Of a stretch of 64,000 bases of DNA, positions 35,676-44,850 are shown piece by piece. Each line of letters begins with the position of its first letter. Positions within the stretch are counted from its first letter, which is position 1. The position numbers were made by a program, and so were the translations under genes. The DNA is from Arthrobacter oryzae (GTDB taxonomy: Bacteria; Actinomycetota; Actinomycetes; Actinomycetales; Micrococcaceae), in NCBI RefSeq assembly GCF_003634095.1, contig NZ_RBIR01000005.1:62001-126000 (forward strand). The letters are read 5' to 3'. The notes below the pieces were generated by a model that ran no database searches, was not told the DNA's origin, and saw only the letters and a program-made list of their open reading frames with translations.

Positions 35676-35767
35676 GGTTAAGTTCTACCCCATCCCCGCC
35701 CGTTCCCCGTGCCGTGCCGTGGGGCAGGCGCGCCCGCAGCCAGTCGCCGGCGCGCGCCGCAGCAGCC

Positions 35768-36550
35768 TCAGCCCTCCGCGGGCGCCGCGGATATCCACAG
35801 CGGCGGCCGGGCGGAAACGCCGTTCGCATCCGGGTTGGCCACGTGCAGGGTGGGAACGGCTGCCTCCTCGATCACCGCGGCCTCGTGTCCGGACTCGTTG
35901 AGGCGCTCGCACAGGGCGCCGAGGTCGCCGGTGTATTCGAAGCCCAGGCCGGCGCTCCCGGTCCCGGCACCGGCGCCGACCATCAGGATCCCGCCGTTCT
36001 TGGCCGTGAACGCTTCCGACTCGACGGTGTCGGGCTCGCCGGTGGCGGTCCCGGTGCCCGTGACCGGGCGGGGTTGGGCGCCGATGTTGCGCAGCGTTTG
36101 GGCCGCCCCGACGGCGTCTTCGGCGAACCAGACGCCGACGACGGCGATGCCCGGATCCGCTTCCGGGGACCCTCCCCAGCTGCCGTCGGCCGCACGCGTG
36201 GCCGCGTCCGCCAGGAAACTGAAACCGTCGGCGGCGGTGATCCGGCAGGACGCGCCGTGGTCCGCCTCGATGAGTTCCGCGTTGGTGCCCCCGGCCTCGG
36301 TGCCGGTGGCGGCGCCGGCCTCCTTGGTGCGGCGGGCGAATTCCTGCAGGTCGCCCACCTCGACGCCGAAGTAGGTGGTGCCGTCCTGATCGGCGCCCTG
36401 CTCGACGAAGTGGAGGGCGAGGCGGCCGGAGGCGGCGTCGAACTCCCGCCACGTGGGCTCGTCGACGGTCTTGACCAGGCCCAGGGCGGTGAGCAGCCGC
36501 TCCCATTCATCAAGACGGGAGGTGAAGTGGATCGGGCGGACACGCAGCAT
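35768..36550 (-). CDS. VOC (glyoxalase/bleomycin resistance) superfamily protein
   Basis: A 260-residue protein made of two VOC-type modules. The N-terminal module starts MLRVRPIHFTSRLDEWERLLTALGLV and has LALHFVEQGADQDGTTYFGVEV; the second begins AVVGVWFAEDAVGAAQTLRNIGAQPRP and contains TAKNGGILMVGAG. Metal-binding residues typical of glyoxalase I are only partly present (H8 near the start, E in FGVEV). Function is unassigned; members act as glyoxalases, dioxygenases or resistance proteins. It is divergent from the YdeI-like gene at 36641. Confidence 0.7.
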   Translation of the reverse strand: MLRVRPIHFTSRLDEWERLLTALGLVKTVDEPTWREFDAASGRLALHFVEQGADQDGTTYFGVEVGDLQEFARRTKEAGAATGTEAGGTNAELIEADHGASCRITAADGFSFLADAATRAADGSWGGSPEADPGIAVVGVWFAEDAVGAAQTLRNIGAQPRPVTGTGTATGEPDTVESEAFTAKNGGILMVGAGAGTGSAGLGFEYTGDLGALCERLNESGHEAAVIEEAAVPTLHVANPDANGVSARPPLWISAAPAEG

Positions 36551-36640
36551 CGTTACTCCTCGAGTTGTGACGGATTCCGGCTTTCACGGATATCGTCCCA
36601 CCAAAGCGGCCCGCTAGGCAGTGGGGAGCACAATAGTGCC

Positions 36641-37240
36641 ATGGCTGTTGAACTTGAGGAACTGCTGGTCAAGGATGCCGCCGAGTGGCGCGCCTGGCTG
36701 GAGCAGAACCATGCGACGAGTCCGGGCGTGTGGCTGGTGCTGCACAAAAAAGGTGGCTCGGTGACCGAGTTGGACTACGAGGCCGCGCTGCGGGAGGCGC
36801 TCTGCTTCGGCTGGATCGACGGGCAGGGCCGGCGGCGGGACGGGGAGAGCTCGTTCCAGCGGATGACCCGGCGCGGACCCAAGAGCGCGTGGTCCGCGCG
36901 GAACGTGGAGCGGATTGAACGCCTGGAGTCGGCCGGGCTCATGACCCCGGCCGGACGTTCCGCCGTGCTCAGCGCCAAGTCGGACGGGCGCTGGGAGGCC
37001 GCTTACTCGGGGGCAGCCACGGCGGAGGTCCCGGTCGACCTCGCCGCGGCCATCGCGGCAGAGCCCCGCGCGCAGGCGATGTTCGAGGTCCTGACGTCGG
37101 TGAACCGCTTCGCCCTGATCTACCGGACGAATGCCGTCAAGCAGGCCGCCACCCGGGAAAAGAAAATCACCGGGTTCGTGGAGATGCTCGCCCGGTTCGA
37201 AACTCCGTACCCACAAGCCAAACGGCCCCCGGAGGTGTAG
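36641..37240 (+). CDS. YdeI/OmpD-associated family protein
   Basis: A 199-residue protein with the family core VKDAAEWRAWLEQNHATSPGVWLVLHKKG, VTELDYEAALREALCFGWIDGQGRRRD, FQRMTRRGPKSAWSARNVERIERL and a C-terminal FEVLTSVNRFALIYR...REKKITGFVEML stretch. The small N-terminal domain is the YdeI fold, found in many soil bacteria. Its biochemical role is not established. I chose ATG 36641, where homology starts; an open frame exists far upstream but is antisense to the VOC gene. Confidence 0.8.
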   Translation: MAVELEELLVKDAAEWRAWLEQNHATSPGVWLVLHKKGGSVTELDYEAALREALCFGWIDGQGRRRDGESSFQRMTRRGPKSAWSARNVERIERLESAGLMTPAGRSAVLSAKSDGRWEAAYSGAATAEVPVDLAAAIAAEPRAQAMFEVLTSVNRFALIYRTNAVKQAATREKKITGFVEMLARFETPYPQAKRPPEV

Positions 37241-37318
37241 CGGCCGCCCGGATGGCGATCCAGAGAACTCCCAGCCTCCGTCCGGGCGGCAGGGAGTTGG
37301 TGCTGGCAGAATAGGGCG

Positions 37319-38158
37319 ATGCTCCTTGTCCAACGTGCACCGCGACCGCCCGCCCGCCCGCCGCTGCAGTCCCAGCGGCGGCTCTTCTTCGCGGCAGCCG
37401 GCCTGCTGATCGCGGGGGAAACCATCTTCTGGACCATGCTCGCCGCGGTGCAGTCCAACAGTGGCGCGGCCGCCCTGGACGCGCCCGTGCATGACGGCCT
37501 CGTGGCGTCCCGGAACCCGCTGGAAACTGCGTTCCTGACGGCAGTGACCACGGTGACCTCGCCGGTGTCGATGACCGTGATCGGCTGTGTGCTGGCCCTC
37601 GTCTGGGCGGTATGGAAACGGGAACTCTGGCGCCCCGCGCTGCTGGTCGGCGCCATGGCGGCAACCTTCGCGGTGTCCACGCTAATCAAGCACGAGGTCG
37701 GCCGTGGCAGGCCCGCCGCCATCGACTTCATGCTCGGCCCGGACGACGCCCTGTCCTTTCCCTCCGGCCATACCTTCGGTGCCGGCGTATTCCTGTGCGT
37801 GCTGTGCTATCTGTTGCTGGCGGCCCGCGGCACGCGGTCGGTCAAACGCTCGACGTCGGTGCTCGGCTTCGCGGCGGCGGCAGCGGGGACACTGGTGGTC
37901 GCCCTGAGCCGCCTGTACCTGGGCTATCACTGGCTGACGGACGTGCTCGCGTCGATGGGCCTGGCGCTGGCTGTCACCGGGGTGGTGATCCTGGCGGACG
38001 GGCTGCGTGCCGCCATGGCCGGCCGGGCGGCACCGGTGGCTACCGCGACGGCGGCGGTGACTACGCCGGCGGAGACGGCGTTGCCGGCAGAGGCCCGGCC
38101 TGCAGCGGAATACGGGTCAGAGCGAGACGCCCATGGCCTGGGCGATCACCACCGCTGA
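37319..38158 (+). CDS. PAP2-family membrane phosphatase
   Basis: A 279-residue membrane protein with about six hydrophobic segments. The three catalytic motifs are present in order: KHEVGRGRP (residues about 124-132), SFPSGHTFGAG (about 144-154) and SRLYLGYHWLTD (about 200-211, containing the nucleophilic His). Such enzymes remove phosphate from lipid phosphates such as undecaprenyl pyrophosphate or phosphatidic acid at the outer membrane face. The Ala/Thr-rich C terminus (VATATAAVTTPAETALPAE) is unusual, and its last 42 bp overlap the convergent debranching-enzyme gene. Confidence 0.85.
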   Translation: MLLVQRAPRPPARPPLQSQRRLFFAAAGLLIAGETIFWTMLAAVQSNSGAAALDAPVHDGLVASRNPLETAFLTAVTTVTSPVSMTVIGCVLALVWAVWKRELWRPALLVGAMAATFAVSTLIKHEVGRGRPAAIDFMLGPDDALSFPSGHTFGAGVFLCVLCYLLLAARGTRSVKRSTSVLGFAAAAAGTLVVALSRLYLGYHWLTDVLASMGLALAVTGVVILADGLRAAMAGRAAPVATATAAVTTPAETALPAEARPAAEYGSERDAHGLGDHHR

Positions 38159-40063
38159 GGCTGAGGACCACGCCTGCGGGTGGCACGACGCCGGATAGGG
38201 CACCGCGACTGACGAGTCTTCCGCCCGCACCCCGGCGAAGACCTCCGGCAGCCGATGCCCGAAGGAGGCTGCCGCTGTGAGCAGCCCATCGGCGAGCACG
38301 CGTGCCTCGGCGATGAAACCCTCGGCCAGGAGGCCGCGGATAGCAATGGCGGTGTCGTGGCTCCAGACCGAGCCGCAGTGATAGCTGAAGGGCCAAAAAC
38401 CGGCAGCGCGGCGCGAAATCGTGTGCACGCCGTAGCCGGAGAATAGCTCCGGGCTCACCAGCCGGTCTGCCACGAGCCTGGCCTCGGCAGGGTCCAGGAT
38501 GCCCGTGCCCAGCAGGTGTCCCATGTTCGAGCCCGGGACGTCGAGCGGAACCCCATGCCCGTCGAGGGCCATGGCGGGGAACGGGCCGGCGTCGTCCTCG
38601 ACCCAAAAGCGCTCACGGAACCTGAGCCGTAGGGCCGCGGCGAAGTCCCGGAGCGCCTGGCCGCCGGGCTCCCCGTAGGCATCGAACAGTTCGGCCGTTT
38701 CCAGCGCCGCCTGGTAAGCGTAGCCCTGCACCTCGGACAGGGCGATCGGCCCCTCGGCCTGCCGCCCGTCGCGGAACTGCATGGCGTCCCGGGAGTCCTT
38801 CCAACCCTGGTTGCTCAGGCCGTGGCCCGTGGCGTCCCGGTAGCTGAGGAATCCGCCGTTTCCCTGCGCGGCGCCGGCGCCCGGGTCTGGGTCCGTTCTG
38901 GGTGTCCCGGCGGCGAGCAGCCAGTCAGCGGCGCGTGCCGCGTTGGGCAGCAGCGACCGGACAGCGGCGTCGTCCTGGCCGGCGCGCCAGAGTTCACCGA
39001 GCAGGCAAAGCCACAGCGGGGTGGAATCCACGGCCCCGTAGTACACCGGAGGCAGGCGGAGGCCCTGGCTTTCCAGGACGAGCTCCTTGGACCGGAGTTC
39101 GTGCAGGATCTTTCCCGGTTCCTCGGCGGCGGCGGGGTCGGTCCGGGTGCCCTGATAGGCGGCCAGGGCCCGCAGCGTGCCCGCGGCCAGCCCGTGGTCC
39201 GCCCCGTTATCCAGCGGCAGAAGCAGACGCGCGGCCCACAGCGAGTCCCGGCCGAAGAGCGTGAAATACCAGGGTGCCCCGGCCGCGATGAACGGGGCGT
39301 CCGGGAGCTGGCGGGTGGCCAGCCGGAGGCCGCCCACTTCATCGAGGGAGTTGTCCAGGAGCAGGCCCAGTGCCCCGGCGGGCCCGGTCCGCGGCGGCCG
39401 GGAGGCGGGCGGACGGGCCGCCACGACGGCGTCGTCATCGTCCGTGAGGATGGCCTGCCATTCGGCTTCGAACGGCCGGCCCCGGCCCAGGCGTCCGCGC
39501 CAGGCGAGCCGGCCTTCAGCGGTGACGGCGCCGGGTGCCGCCACCGTCAGGGCCTTGCCGCCCTCCCGCCAGCGCAGCGCCGACTGATCGGCGGAGGAGG
39601 GTGCGGATGCGTCGCGGAAGCGGCTGAGCCGGATTTCGGCCATGTCGGTGAAGTCGGCGGCCAGCTCGACGTCGATTTCGACGTCGAGGGAATCCAGTGA
39701 GGTGCGCAGCTGCAGGCTGTGCCGCACCACGCCAGGGGTCACGGTCCAGGTCTGCAGGAGCTCGACGGCGGGATCCTCGGTGGGACCCGGGATCCCCCGG
39801 ACGAGTCCCCGGACGCGCAGGACGCCGCCGGGCTCGGCTTCGACCGTGGCCGGTTCGGGCTCCAGGCCGTTGACCCGAACGAGGGCCCGGCTGAGCATCC
39901 GGGTGTCGCCGTGAAGGAGCCCCGTGAATCCGGCCGGGTCGGCCGGATTAGCGGTGCCGGGCGGGGTGGCGGCGCCAGCGAGGCGGCCGTCCGGATCGAG
40001 CCACAGCTGCGTGGGGGCGGCTACGGAGCAGTGCTGGCGGTGCAGGCCTGGCTGAACAGTCAT
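38117..40063 (-). CDS. Amylo-alpha-1,6-glucosidase-like (glycogen debranching-type) protein
   Basis: A 648-residue protein. The N-terminal domain (FTGLLHGDTRMLSRALVRVNG ... VELLQTWTVTPGVVRHSLQL) is the glycogen-debranching N-terminal beta domain; the rest is a six-hairpin (alpha/alpha)6 barrel with WYFTLFGRDSLWAARLLLPL, YYGAVDSTPLWLCLLGELW, NQGWKDSRDAMQFRDG, EGPIALSEVQGYAYQAALE and HTISRRAAGFWPFSYHCGSVW. In such enzymes the D in GWKDS is a candidate acid catalyst. Substrates range from glycogen to trehalose-like and mannosyl compounds; which one applies here is unclear. It overlaps the PAP2 gene 3' end by 42 bp on the opposite strand. Confidence 0.8.
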   Translation of the reverse strand: MTVQPGLHRQHCSVAAPTQLWLDPDGRLAGAATPPGTANPADPAGFTGLLHGDTRMLSRALVRVNGLEPEPATVEAEPGGVLRVRGLVRGIPGPTEDPAVELLQTWTVTPGVVRHSLQLRTSLDSLDVEIDVELAADFTDMAEIRLSRFRDASAPSSADQSALRWREGGKALTVAAPGAVTAEGRLAWRGRLGRGRPFEAEWQAILTDDDDAVVAARPPASRPPRTGPAGALGLLLDNSLDEVGGLRLATRQLPDAPFIAAGAPWYFTLFGRDSLWAARLLLPLDNGADHGLAAGTLRALAAYQGTRTDPAAAEEPGKILHELRSKELVLESQGLRLPPVYYGAVDSTPLWLCLLGELWRAGQDDAAVRSLLPNAARAADWLLAAGTPRTDPDPGAGAAQGNGGFLSYRDATGHGLSNQGWKDSRDAMQFRDGRQAEGPIALSEVQGYAYQAALETAELFDAYGEPGGQALRDFAAALRLRFRERFWVEDDAGPFPAMALDGHGVPLDVPGSNMGHLLGTGILDPAEARLVADRLVSPELFSGYGVHTISRRAAGFWPFSYHCGSVWSHDTAIAIRGLLAEGFIAEARVLADGLLTAAASFGHRLPEVFAGVRAEDSSVAVPYPASCHPQAWSSASAVVIAQAMGVSL

Positions 40064-40291
40064 CCGCCCACCCTATGCCGGGCACCCGGCGGTCTCAATG
40101 CGCCAAGACCCGGTGCCGGCCGTCTGAGAGGTCATGGCGTTGGCCCCCGGCGGCCGAAAGGTCCGCCTGCTGGACGCCGGATGAGTACGCGATCGGGCTT
40201 TCATCCATGGCGGGCACTCTTACGATTCGCGTCGTAGGCCCTGGCACGGGAGAGCGCCCCGCCTCGGGTCCAACGAGCGTTCGGGGCGGCG

Positions 40292-40855
40292 TCATTGAGC
40301 GATACCAGGTCGTGTGCTCATCCATTCGGCACGAAGGATTGAAAATACCTCCTTGTCGTATCGATTCCCGTCGTAGACCCAGCTACTGCGAAGAACGCCG
40401 TCCGAACGCATACGCAGTCGCTGCGCGACAGCAACACTGCGGTCATTGTCAGTGCGGCACCGCCATTCAACGCGAGACATCCCTCGCTCCATGAAGGCCC
40501 ACTCCATGAGCAGTTCGACTGACCGGGTGATGAGACCGCCTCCGACAGCATCGGGTTCGAGCCAGCAGCCGATCTCGCAAATGCTCCAGACCGGATCAAA
40601 CGTGACAAACATGACGCCTCCAACGATCTTGCCGTCGTCCCAGAGGCCATAGATGCGCGCTCCATCATTCGCGGTGGCTGTGGCGTAACGCTGAAGGGTA
40701 GCGCGGGCACCGTCGACGGTGTCGGTGACAAAAGTCGGTCCGACCCACGGCCGGATATGCTCTCTTGCCCTGCTCATATGCTCGGCAAACTCGCCGGCAT
40801 GCCAGGTCTCAAGAGGCTTCAAGACGACCCCGTTTCGCACGACTGTTTCAAACAT
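40292..40855 (-). CDS. GNAT family N-acetyltransferase (RimJ/RimL type)
   Basis: A 187-residue acetyltransferase beginning MFETVVRNGVVLKPLETWHAGEF. Visible features: YGLWDDGKIVGGVMFVTFD, ICEIGCWLEPDAVGGGLITRSVELLMEWAFMERGMSRVEWRC with the acetyl-CoA pyrophosphate loop (in the form AVGGGL), and NDRSVAVAQRLRMRSDGVLRSSWVYDGN. This matches the ribosomal-protein Ser-acetyltransferase group. ATG 40855 has GGAG 7 nt upstream; a start 19 codons earlier is less likely. The gene appears less GC-biased at third positions than its neighbours, which suggests acquisition. Confidence 0.82.
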   Translation of the reverse strand: MFETVVRNGVVLKPLETWHAGEFAEHMSRAREHIRPWVGPTFVTDTVDGARATLQRYATATANDGARIYGLWDDGKIVGGVMFVTFDPVWSICEIGCWLEPDAVGGGLITRSVELLMEWAFMERGMSRVEWRCRTDNDRSVAVAQRLRMRSDGVLRSSWVYDGNRYDKEVFSILRAEWMSTRPGIAQ

Positions 40856-40978
40856 AGATTCTCCAGAAGGTCTGCCCAGGGTTTGGTTGCACTGGGGGTG
40901 GGTAATTTTCACGGACGTGTCCGTCGGCCAGCAACCGCGCGGACAGCGGCAGTGGTTCTCGTGTGCCTGCCCGCGTTC

Positions 40979-41806
40979 TCAAAGCGTGGCCGTCAACAGG
41001 TAGGTGCGGAGATTGGTTTGCTCCCCGGCGTCCCGTGTAACGGGGACCTGGGCTAGTCGGCCGAAGTTTGCTGAGGGCTGTCCGGGCTGGACCACCGCCG
41101 ACTCGCTCCAGCCGCCGGCCCGGAAAAGTGCTTCCGGGGAATCTGTACAGAAAGGCAGCGGCCGGCCGGCACTCTTGCGCGCGGCCACCAGCGGAGCCAT
41201 GCCTTCCAAGGCCAACAGGCCGGTGCCAAAGATATCCGCCAGGAAGGTGGATCCTGCGGCGGACAAAGCCGCGGCGTCTCGGACGAGGGACTCGGCATCG
41301 GCCTCAGCCAGGTAAAAGAAGAGTCCCTCGGCAACCCAGATCGTTGGTGTGCTTCGGTCAAAACCTGCCTCGAGAAGGCCCGAGGTCCAAGGCCCGGATA
41401 GGTCAGCGTGCACGCACCTTCGTTCACATTGGACCGGTGCGGTGCGCAGGATGGCTTCCTTCTCTGTGAACGCCTCTGCGTGGTCGATCTCGAACACGGT
41501 GCAGGAGGCCGGGAGCGGCAGCCGGAAGGCCCTGGTATCTAAGCCGGCGCCAAGCAGGACGACCTGCGAGTCCGTGCGGGCGGCGCGGAGGATGCGACCG
41601 TCAAAATATCGTGTCCGGACCGGCAGGAACGGATTGTAGTCTGCGGCCTCCAGGGTGGCTTTACCGCTTTCTCCCGCCAGAAGCTCGGCCCACGGATCGT
41701 TGAAAAGCCGGTCCGGACGGGCAGTCTCAAGCGCCCTCGCCGCGGCAATCCAACGGCCCGTACCTACAAAGGCTGCCTTCGCCCGCGCGTCATGATGTGG
41801 GGTCAT
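40979..41806 (-). CDS. SAM-dependent methyltransferase, TIGR00027/leucine carboxyl methyltransferase-like
   Basis: A 275-residue enzyme. The N-terminal block TGRWIAAARALETARPDRLFNDPWAELLAG, followed by RTRYFDGRILRAA, the SAM-binding VVLLGAGLDTRAFRLPLPASCTVFEIDHA and IWVAEGLFFYLAEADAESLV, identifies the actinobacterial PPM1/TIGR00027 group, which is numerous in mycobacteria. Targets are unknown; relatives modify small hydroxylated or carboxylated metabolites. It lies between the GNAT gene and the iron importer, on the minus strand. Confidence 0.85.
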   Translation of the reverse strand: MTPHHDARAKAAFVGTGRWIAAARALETARPDRLFNDPWAELLAGESGKATLEAADYNPFLPVRTRYFDGRILRAARTDSQVVLLGAGLDTRAFRLPLPASCTVFEIDHAEAFTEKEAILRTAPVQCERRCVHADLSGPWTSGLLEAGFDRSTPTIWVAEGLFFYLAEADAESLVRDAAALSAAGSTFLADIFGTGLLALEGMAPLVAARKSAGRPLPFCTDSPEALFRAGGWSESAVVQPGQPSANFGRLAQVPVTRDAGEQTNLRTYLLTATL

Positions 41807-42053
41807 TCCTCCACCCTAGTGAACGGGGGCTTGAAGAAAACGGAGGCAACTCATCGTGGTATTTATTCCGTTTTCTGGAGCGACCCCAATGAGGGTCAAT
41901 GTGCCTGACTCACTCACAAGCATTGAAAGACCGCGACTCAGTAGGCCGCTGGGCATGAACAGCGACCGCGAACGCAATCAAGCGCCGACGGGAAACGTCG
42001 CGCTGGTCCGCACGGAGTCGGTCCTTACCGCCGCACAGCGAGCCGGCAGCTTC
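41807..42053. other. Intergenic region with inverted repeat upstream of the methyltransferase gene
   Basis: About 250 bp with lower GC than the surroundings. A 10-bp perfect inverted repeat (AGAAAACGGA at 41835-41844 and TCCGTTTTCT at 41867-41876) lies about 30 bp upstream of the methyltransferase start and could be an operator or hairpin. A short GACCC-N6-GGGTC follows at 41881. Open frames here look like chance. Confidence 0.4.
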
Positions 42054-43244
42054 CTACGGGGACGGCTGCTCATCCACCGGGAAGGCGACGGCCTCGCCCA
42101 CCACGCGCAGCCGCAGTTCCGTGCCGGGACGGGCGATCGATGCGTTCCAGTGACGGATCGTGATGATTTCCCCGCCGCCGGGGTAGCGGTGGTCCGGAAT
42201 GGCGCCTGCGGCAAGGACGGGCGGGACGGGAAGCTGGAGCCGTACGGTGGTTTCGGGGCCGAAGTAGTCGGTGTCCACCACGGTGCCGCGGATGGGCCCG
42301 TCCTCGGAAATACGGATTTGCTCGGGCCGGAGCATCAGCTGGACCCGGCCCTGGGCCGGCGGGCGGCGCACGGGGATCCCGCCCAGCGAGCACGTGGCCA
42401 GGGACCCTTCCATCCAGGCATCCAGGATGACGGCGTCGCCCAGGAACTCGGCGGTGGCCCGGTCCGCCGGGCGGGTGTAGACGACGAACGGGTTGCCGAT
42501 TTGGGCGAGCTTGCCGCCGCGCATCACGGCCACCTGGTCGGCGAAGGACAGTGCCTCGGCCTGGTCGTGCGTGACCAGGATGGTGGTGACGCCGGCGTCC
42601 TTCAGGACCTGGCCGACGGCGCGGCGGGTGGCCACCCGCAGGCCCGCGTCCAGGGCGGAGAACGGTTCGTCCAGCAGCATGAGTTCGGGTTCCCGGGCCA
42701 GGGCCCGGGCCAGGGCGACGCGCTGTTGCTGGCCGCCGGAGAGCTGGTGCGGGCGGCGCTTGGCCATGCCCGGGTCCAGGGAGACCATGTCCAGCAGTTC
42801 AGCGACGCGTTCCTTGACGCCTCGGCGCCCGCCGGGGAGCTTGGCCGGGTCCAGGCCGAAGGAGATGTTCTGACCGACCGTCAGGTGCGGGAACAAGGCC
42901 CCGTCCTGGGCCACATAGCCGACGTGGCGTTTGTGGGCCGGGACCCAGGCGTTCTCGCCCGCCACCTTGGTGCCGTTCAGCGAGATGCTGCCGGTATCGG
43001 GGTGTTCGAAGCCCGCAATCAGGCGCAGGAGCGTGGTCTTTCCGGAGCCGGACGGGCCCACGATCGCCGTCGTTCCGCCCCTGGCCACGGAGAGGTTGAC
43101 GCCCTTGAGCACGGCCTGCGAGCCGAAGTTCTTGGTGACCGCATCGATCTCCAGGTGGCTGTTGGTGCTGGTGGCCACTGAGGCCGCGATCCGCGGTTCG
43201 GGGAGACGGGAGCGGGCCTCACGCGACGGGTGGGTATCGGTCAC
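42054..43244 (-). CDS. Fe(III) ABC transporter ATP-binding protein (FbpC/SfuC type)
   Basis: A 396-residue ATPase. After a 33-residue polar leader the nucleotide-binding domain starts LEIDAVTKNFGSQAVLKGVNL; Walker A is GPSGSGKTTL, signature LSGGQQQRVALARALA, Walker B LMLLDEPFSALDA, switch VTHDQAEAL. The C-terminal TOBE-like region (VQLMLRPEQIRISEDGPIRGTVVDTDYFGPET) is typical of the iron and 2-aminoethylphosphonate group. The start is GTG 43244, overlapping the permease stop by 4 nt (GTGA). It powers uptake with the permease 43241-44845 and the binding protein 44851-45891. Confidence 0.88.
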   Translation of the reverse strand: MTDTHPSREARSRLPEPRIAASVATSTNSHLEIDAVTKNFGSQAVLKGVNLSVARGGTTAIVGPSGSGKTTLLRLIAGFEHPDTGSISLNGTKVAGENAWVPAHKRHVGYVAQDGALFPHLTVGQNISFGLDPAKLPGGRRGVKERVAELLDMVSLDPGMAKRRPHQLSGGQQQRVALARALAREPELMLLDEPFSALDAGLRVATRRAVGQVLKDAGVTTILVTHDQAEALSFADQVAVMRGGKLAQIGNPFVVYTRPADRATAEFLGDAVILDAWMEGSLATCSLGGIPVRRPPAQGRVQLMLRPEQIRISEDGPIRGTVVDTDYFGPETTVRLQLPVPPVLAAGAIPDHRYPGGGEIITIRHWNASIARPGTELRLRVVGEAVAFPVDEQPSP

Positions 43245-44845
43245 TGTCCGGCTACTTTCTTGGACTGCTGGAAGAGGAGATAGGTCATGGGTGCCGAGAT
43301 CAGGATCATCAGCAGCGCGTACGGGGCGGCGCCGGCGTAATCGATCTCGCTGCTCTTGCTCCAGAACTCGGTGGCAAGCGTGCTGGTTCCGTTGGGGGAA
43401 AGCAGCAGGGTGGCGGTGAGTTCGTTGACGATGCCCAGGAACACCAGGGCCGCGCCGCCGGCCGCGGCGGGGGCCGTCAGGCGCAGCGTCACCCGGAGGA
43501 AGGCAAGCAGCGGCGGCTTGCCGAGCGCCTGGGCAGCCTCGTCGAGTTCCTTCGGCGCCTGGGACAGGCCGGAGCGGATGTTGACCAGCGCCCTGGGCAG
43601 GAACAGCAGCACGTACGCCGCGATCAGGAGAGCCGAGGTCTGGTACATGCTGGGGGCCATCCGGATGCTTACGGTCACGAAGGCCAGGCCCACCACAATC
43701 CCGGGCATGGAGCTGGTGATGTAGTTGGACAGTTCCAGGGACTTGCTGAACCAGCTGGGACGCCGCACGGCCAGGTAGGCCATGGGGAACGCGACGAGGG
43801 TGGTGACCACGGCCGCTCCAAGCCCGTACGCAAGGGTCTGCAGGAGGGCCGGCATGAACTCCTCCGCGGCCCAGATTTCCGGGCCGCCGGCGATGATCCA
43901 GCGCAGCACGAAGGTCAGCGGCAGTCCGAAGGCCAGCCCGGTGAGCGCGATCAGCGACAGCTGGGCGGGGACCTGATAGGCGTGCAGGGGCAGGCGCAAG
44001 GCGCGCGCCTGGGCGCCCGAGCCGATCCGGGCATACCGGGCGCTGCCGCGGCTGCGGACTTCCACGAGCAGCAGGATCAGGCACAGGAAGACCAGGACGC
44101 TGGCCAGCATGTTCCCGGCAGTGCCGTTGAAGGTGGACTGGTACTGGACCATGATCGCCGTGGTGAAGGTGTCGAAGCGGATCATCGCGAAGGCGCCGTA
44201 TTCGGCCAGCAGGTGCAGCGCGACCAGCAGCCCGCCACCGGTCATGGCGACGCGAAGCTGCGGCAGCACCACGCGGAAGAAGGCGCGCCAGGCGCCGAGG
44301 CCGAGGGACGCGGCGGACTGCTCGATTGCCGGGTCCAGGCGGCTGAGTGTGGCGGCGGCCGGGATGTACACGAGCGGAAAATAGGACAGCGTGGCGATCA
44401 GGACCCCGGACCACAGCCCGCCGAGAGAGGGCACCGCGGAAACCCAGGCATAGCTGTTCACGAAGGCGGGGATGGCCAGCGGGGCTGCGAGCAGGACGGC
44501 CCACCATTTGCGGCCCACCAGGGTGGTGCGTTCCACGAGCCACGCGCCGCCGACGCCGAGCACCAGGCACAGCGGCACGGTGACCACGGTCAGCAGCACG
44601 GTGTTCAGCAGCAGTTCGCCGACCCGGGGGCGGACGATTAGGGACACGGCGGTGTCCCACCCGGTCGCGGCCGTCATGACGATCACGTAGGCCAGGGGCA
44701 CCAGGGAAAACAGGGCGATGAGGACCGCCATGATGGACACGACGGAGACGCCCAAAGGCGGGCGGGGGCGCTTGCCCCTGCCCGCCGTCGTCGTGTCGGT
44801 CTTCAAATCACCGGATGGACCGGGGACCGCCAGCTTGTTAGTCAC
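43241..44845 (-). CDS. Fe(III) ABC transporter permease (FbpB/SfuB type, fused double permease)
   Basis: A 534-residue membrane protein with two homologous permease halves and about 12 membrane segments, as in FbpB. The EAA loops read SAASLGLGAWRAFFRVVLPQLR near the middle and DEAAQALGKPPLLAFLRVTLRL near the end. The first 30 residues are cytoplasmic and basic. It lies 5 nt downstream of the binding-protein gene and overlaps the ATPase gene, so the three form one operon controlled from the DtxR-type box at 45976. Confidence 0.9.
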   Translation of the reverse strand: MTNKLAVPGPSGDLKTDTTTAGRGKRPRPPLGVSVVSIMAVLIALFSLVPLAYVIVMTAATGWDTAVSLIVRPRVGELLLNTVLLTVVTVPLCLVLGVGGAWLVERTTLVGRKWWAVLLAAPLAIPAFVNSYAWVSAVPSLGGLWSGVLIATLSYFPLVYIPAAATLSRLDPAIEQSAASLGLGAWRAFFRVVLPQLRVAMTGGGLLVALHLLAEYGAFAMIRFDTFTTAIMVQYQSTFNGTAGNMLASVLVFLCLILLLVEVRSRGSARYARIGSGAQARALRLPLHAYQVPAQLSLIALTGLAFGLPLTFVLRWIIAGGPEIWAAEEFMPALLQTLAYGLGAAVVTTLVAFPMAYLAVRRPSWFSKSLELSNYITSSMPGIVVGLAFVTVSIRMAPSMYQTSALLIAAYVLLFLPRALVNIRSGLSQAPKELDEAAQALGKPPLLAFLRVTLRLTAPAAAGGAALVFLGIVNELTATLLLSPNGTSTLATEFWSKSSEIDYAGAAPYALLMILISAPMTYLLFQQSKKVAGQ

Positions 44846-44850
44846 TGCGG

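Noticed and set aside
40095..40325. 76-residue minus-strand frame between the GNAT and debranching genes
   Set aside because: It overlaps the GNAT 3' end, lacks a ribosome binding site and shows no domain; treated as chance.
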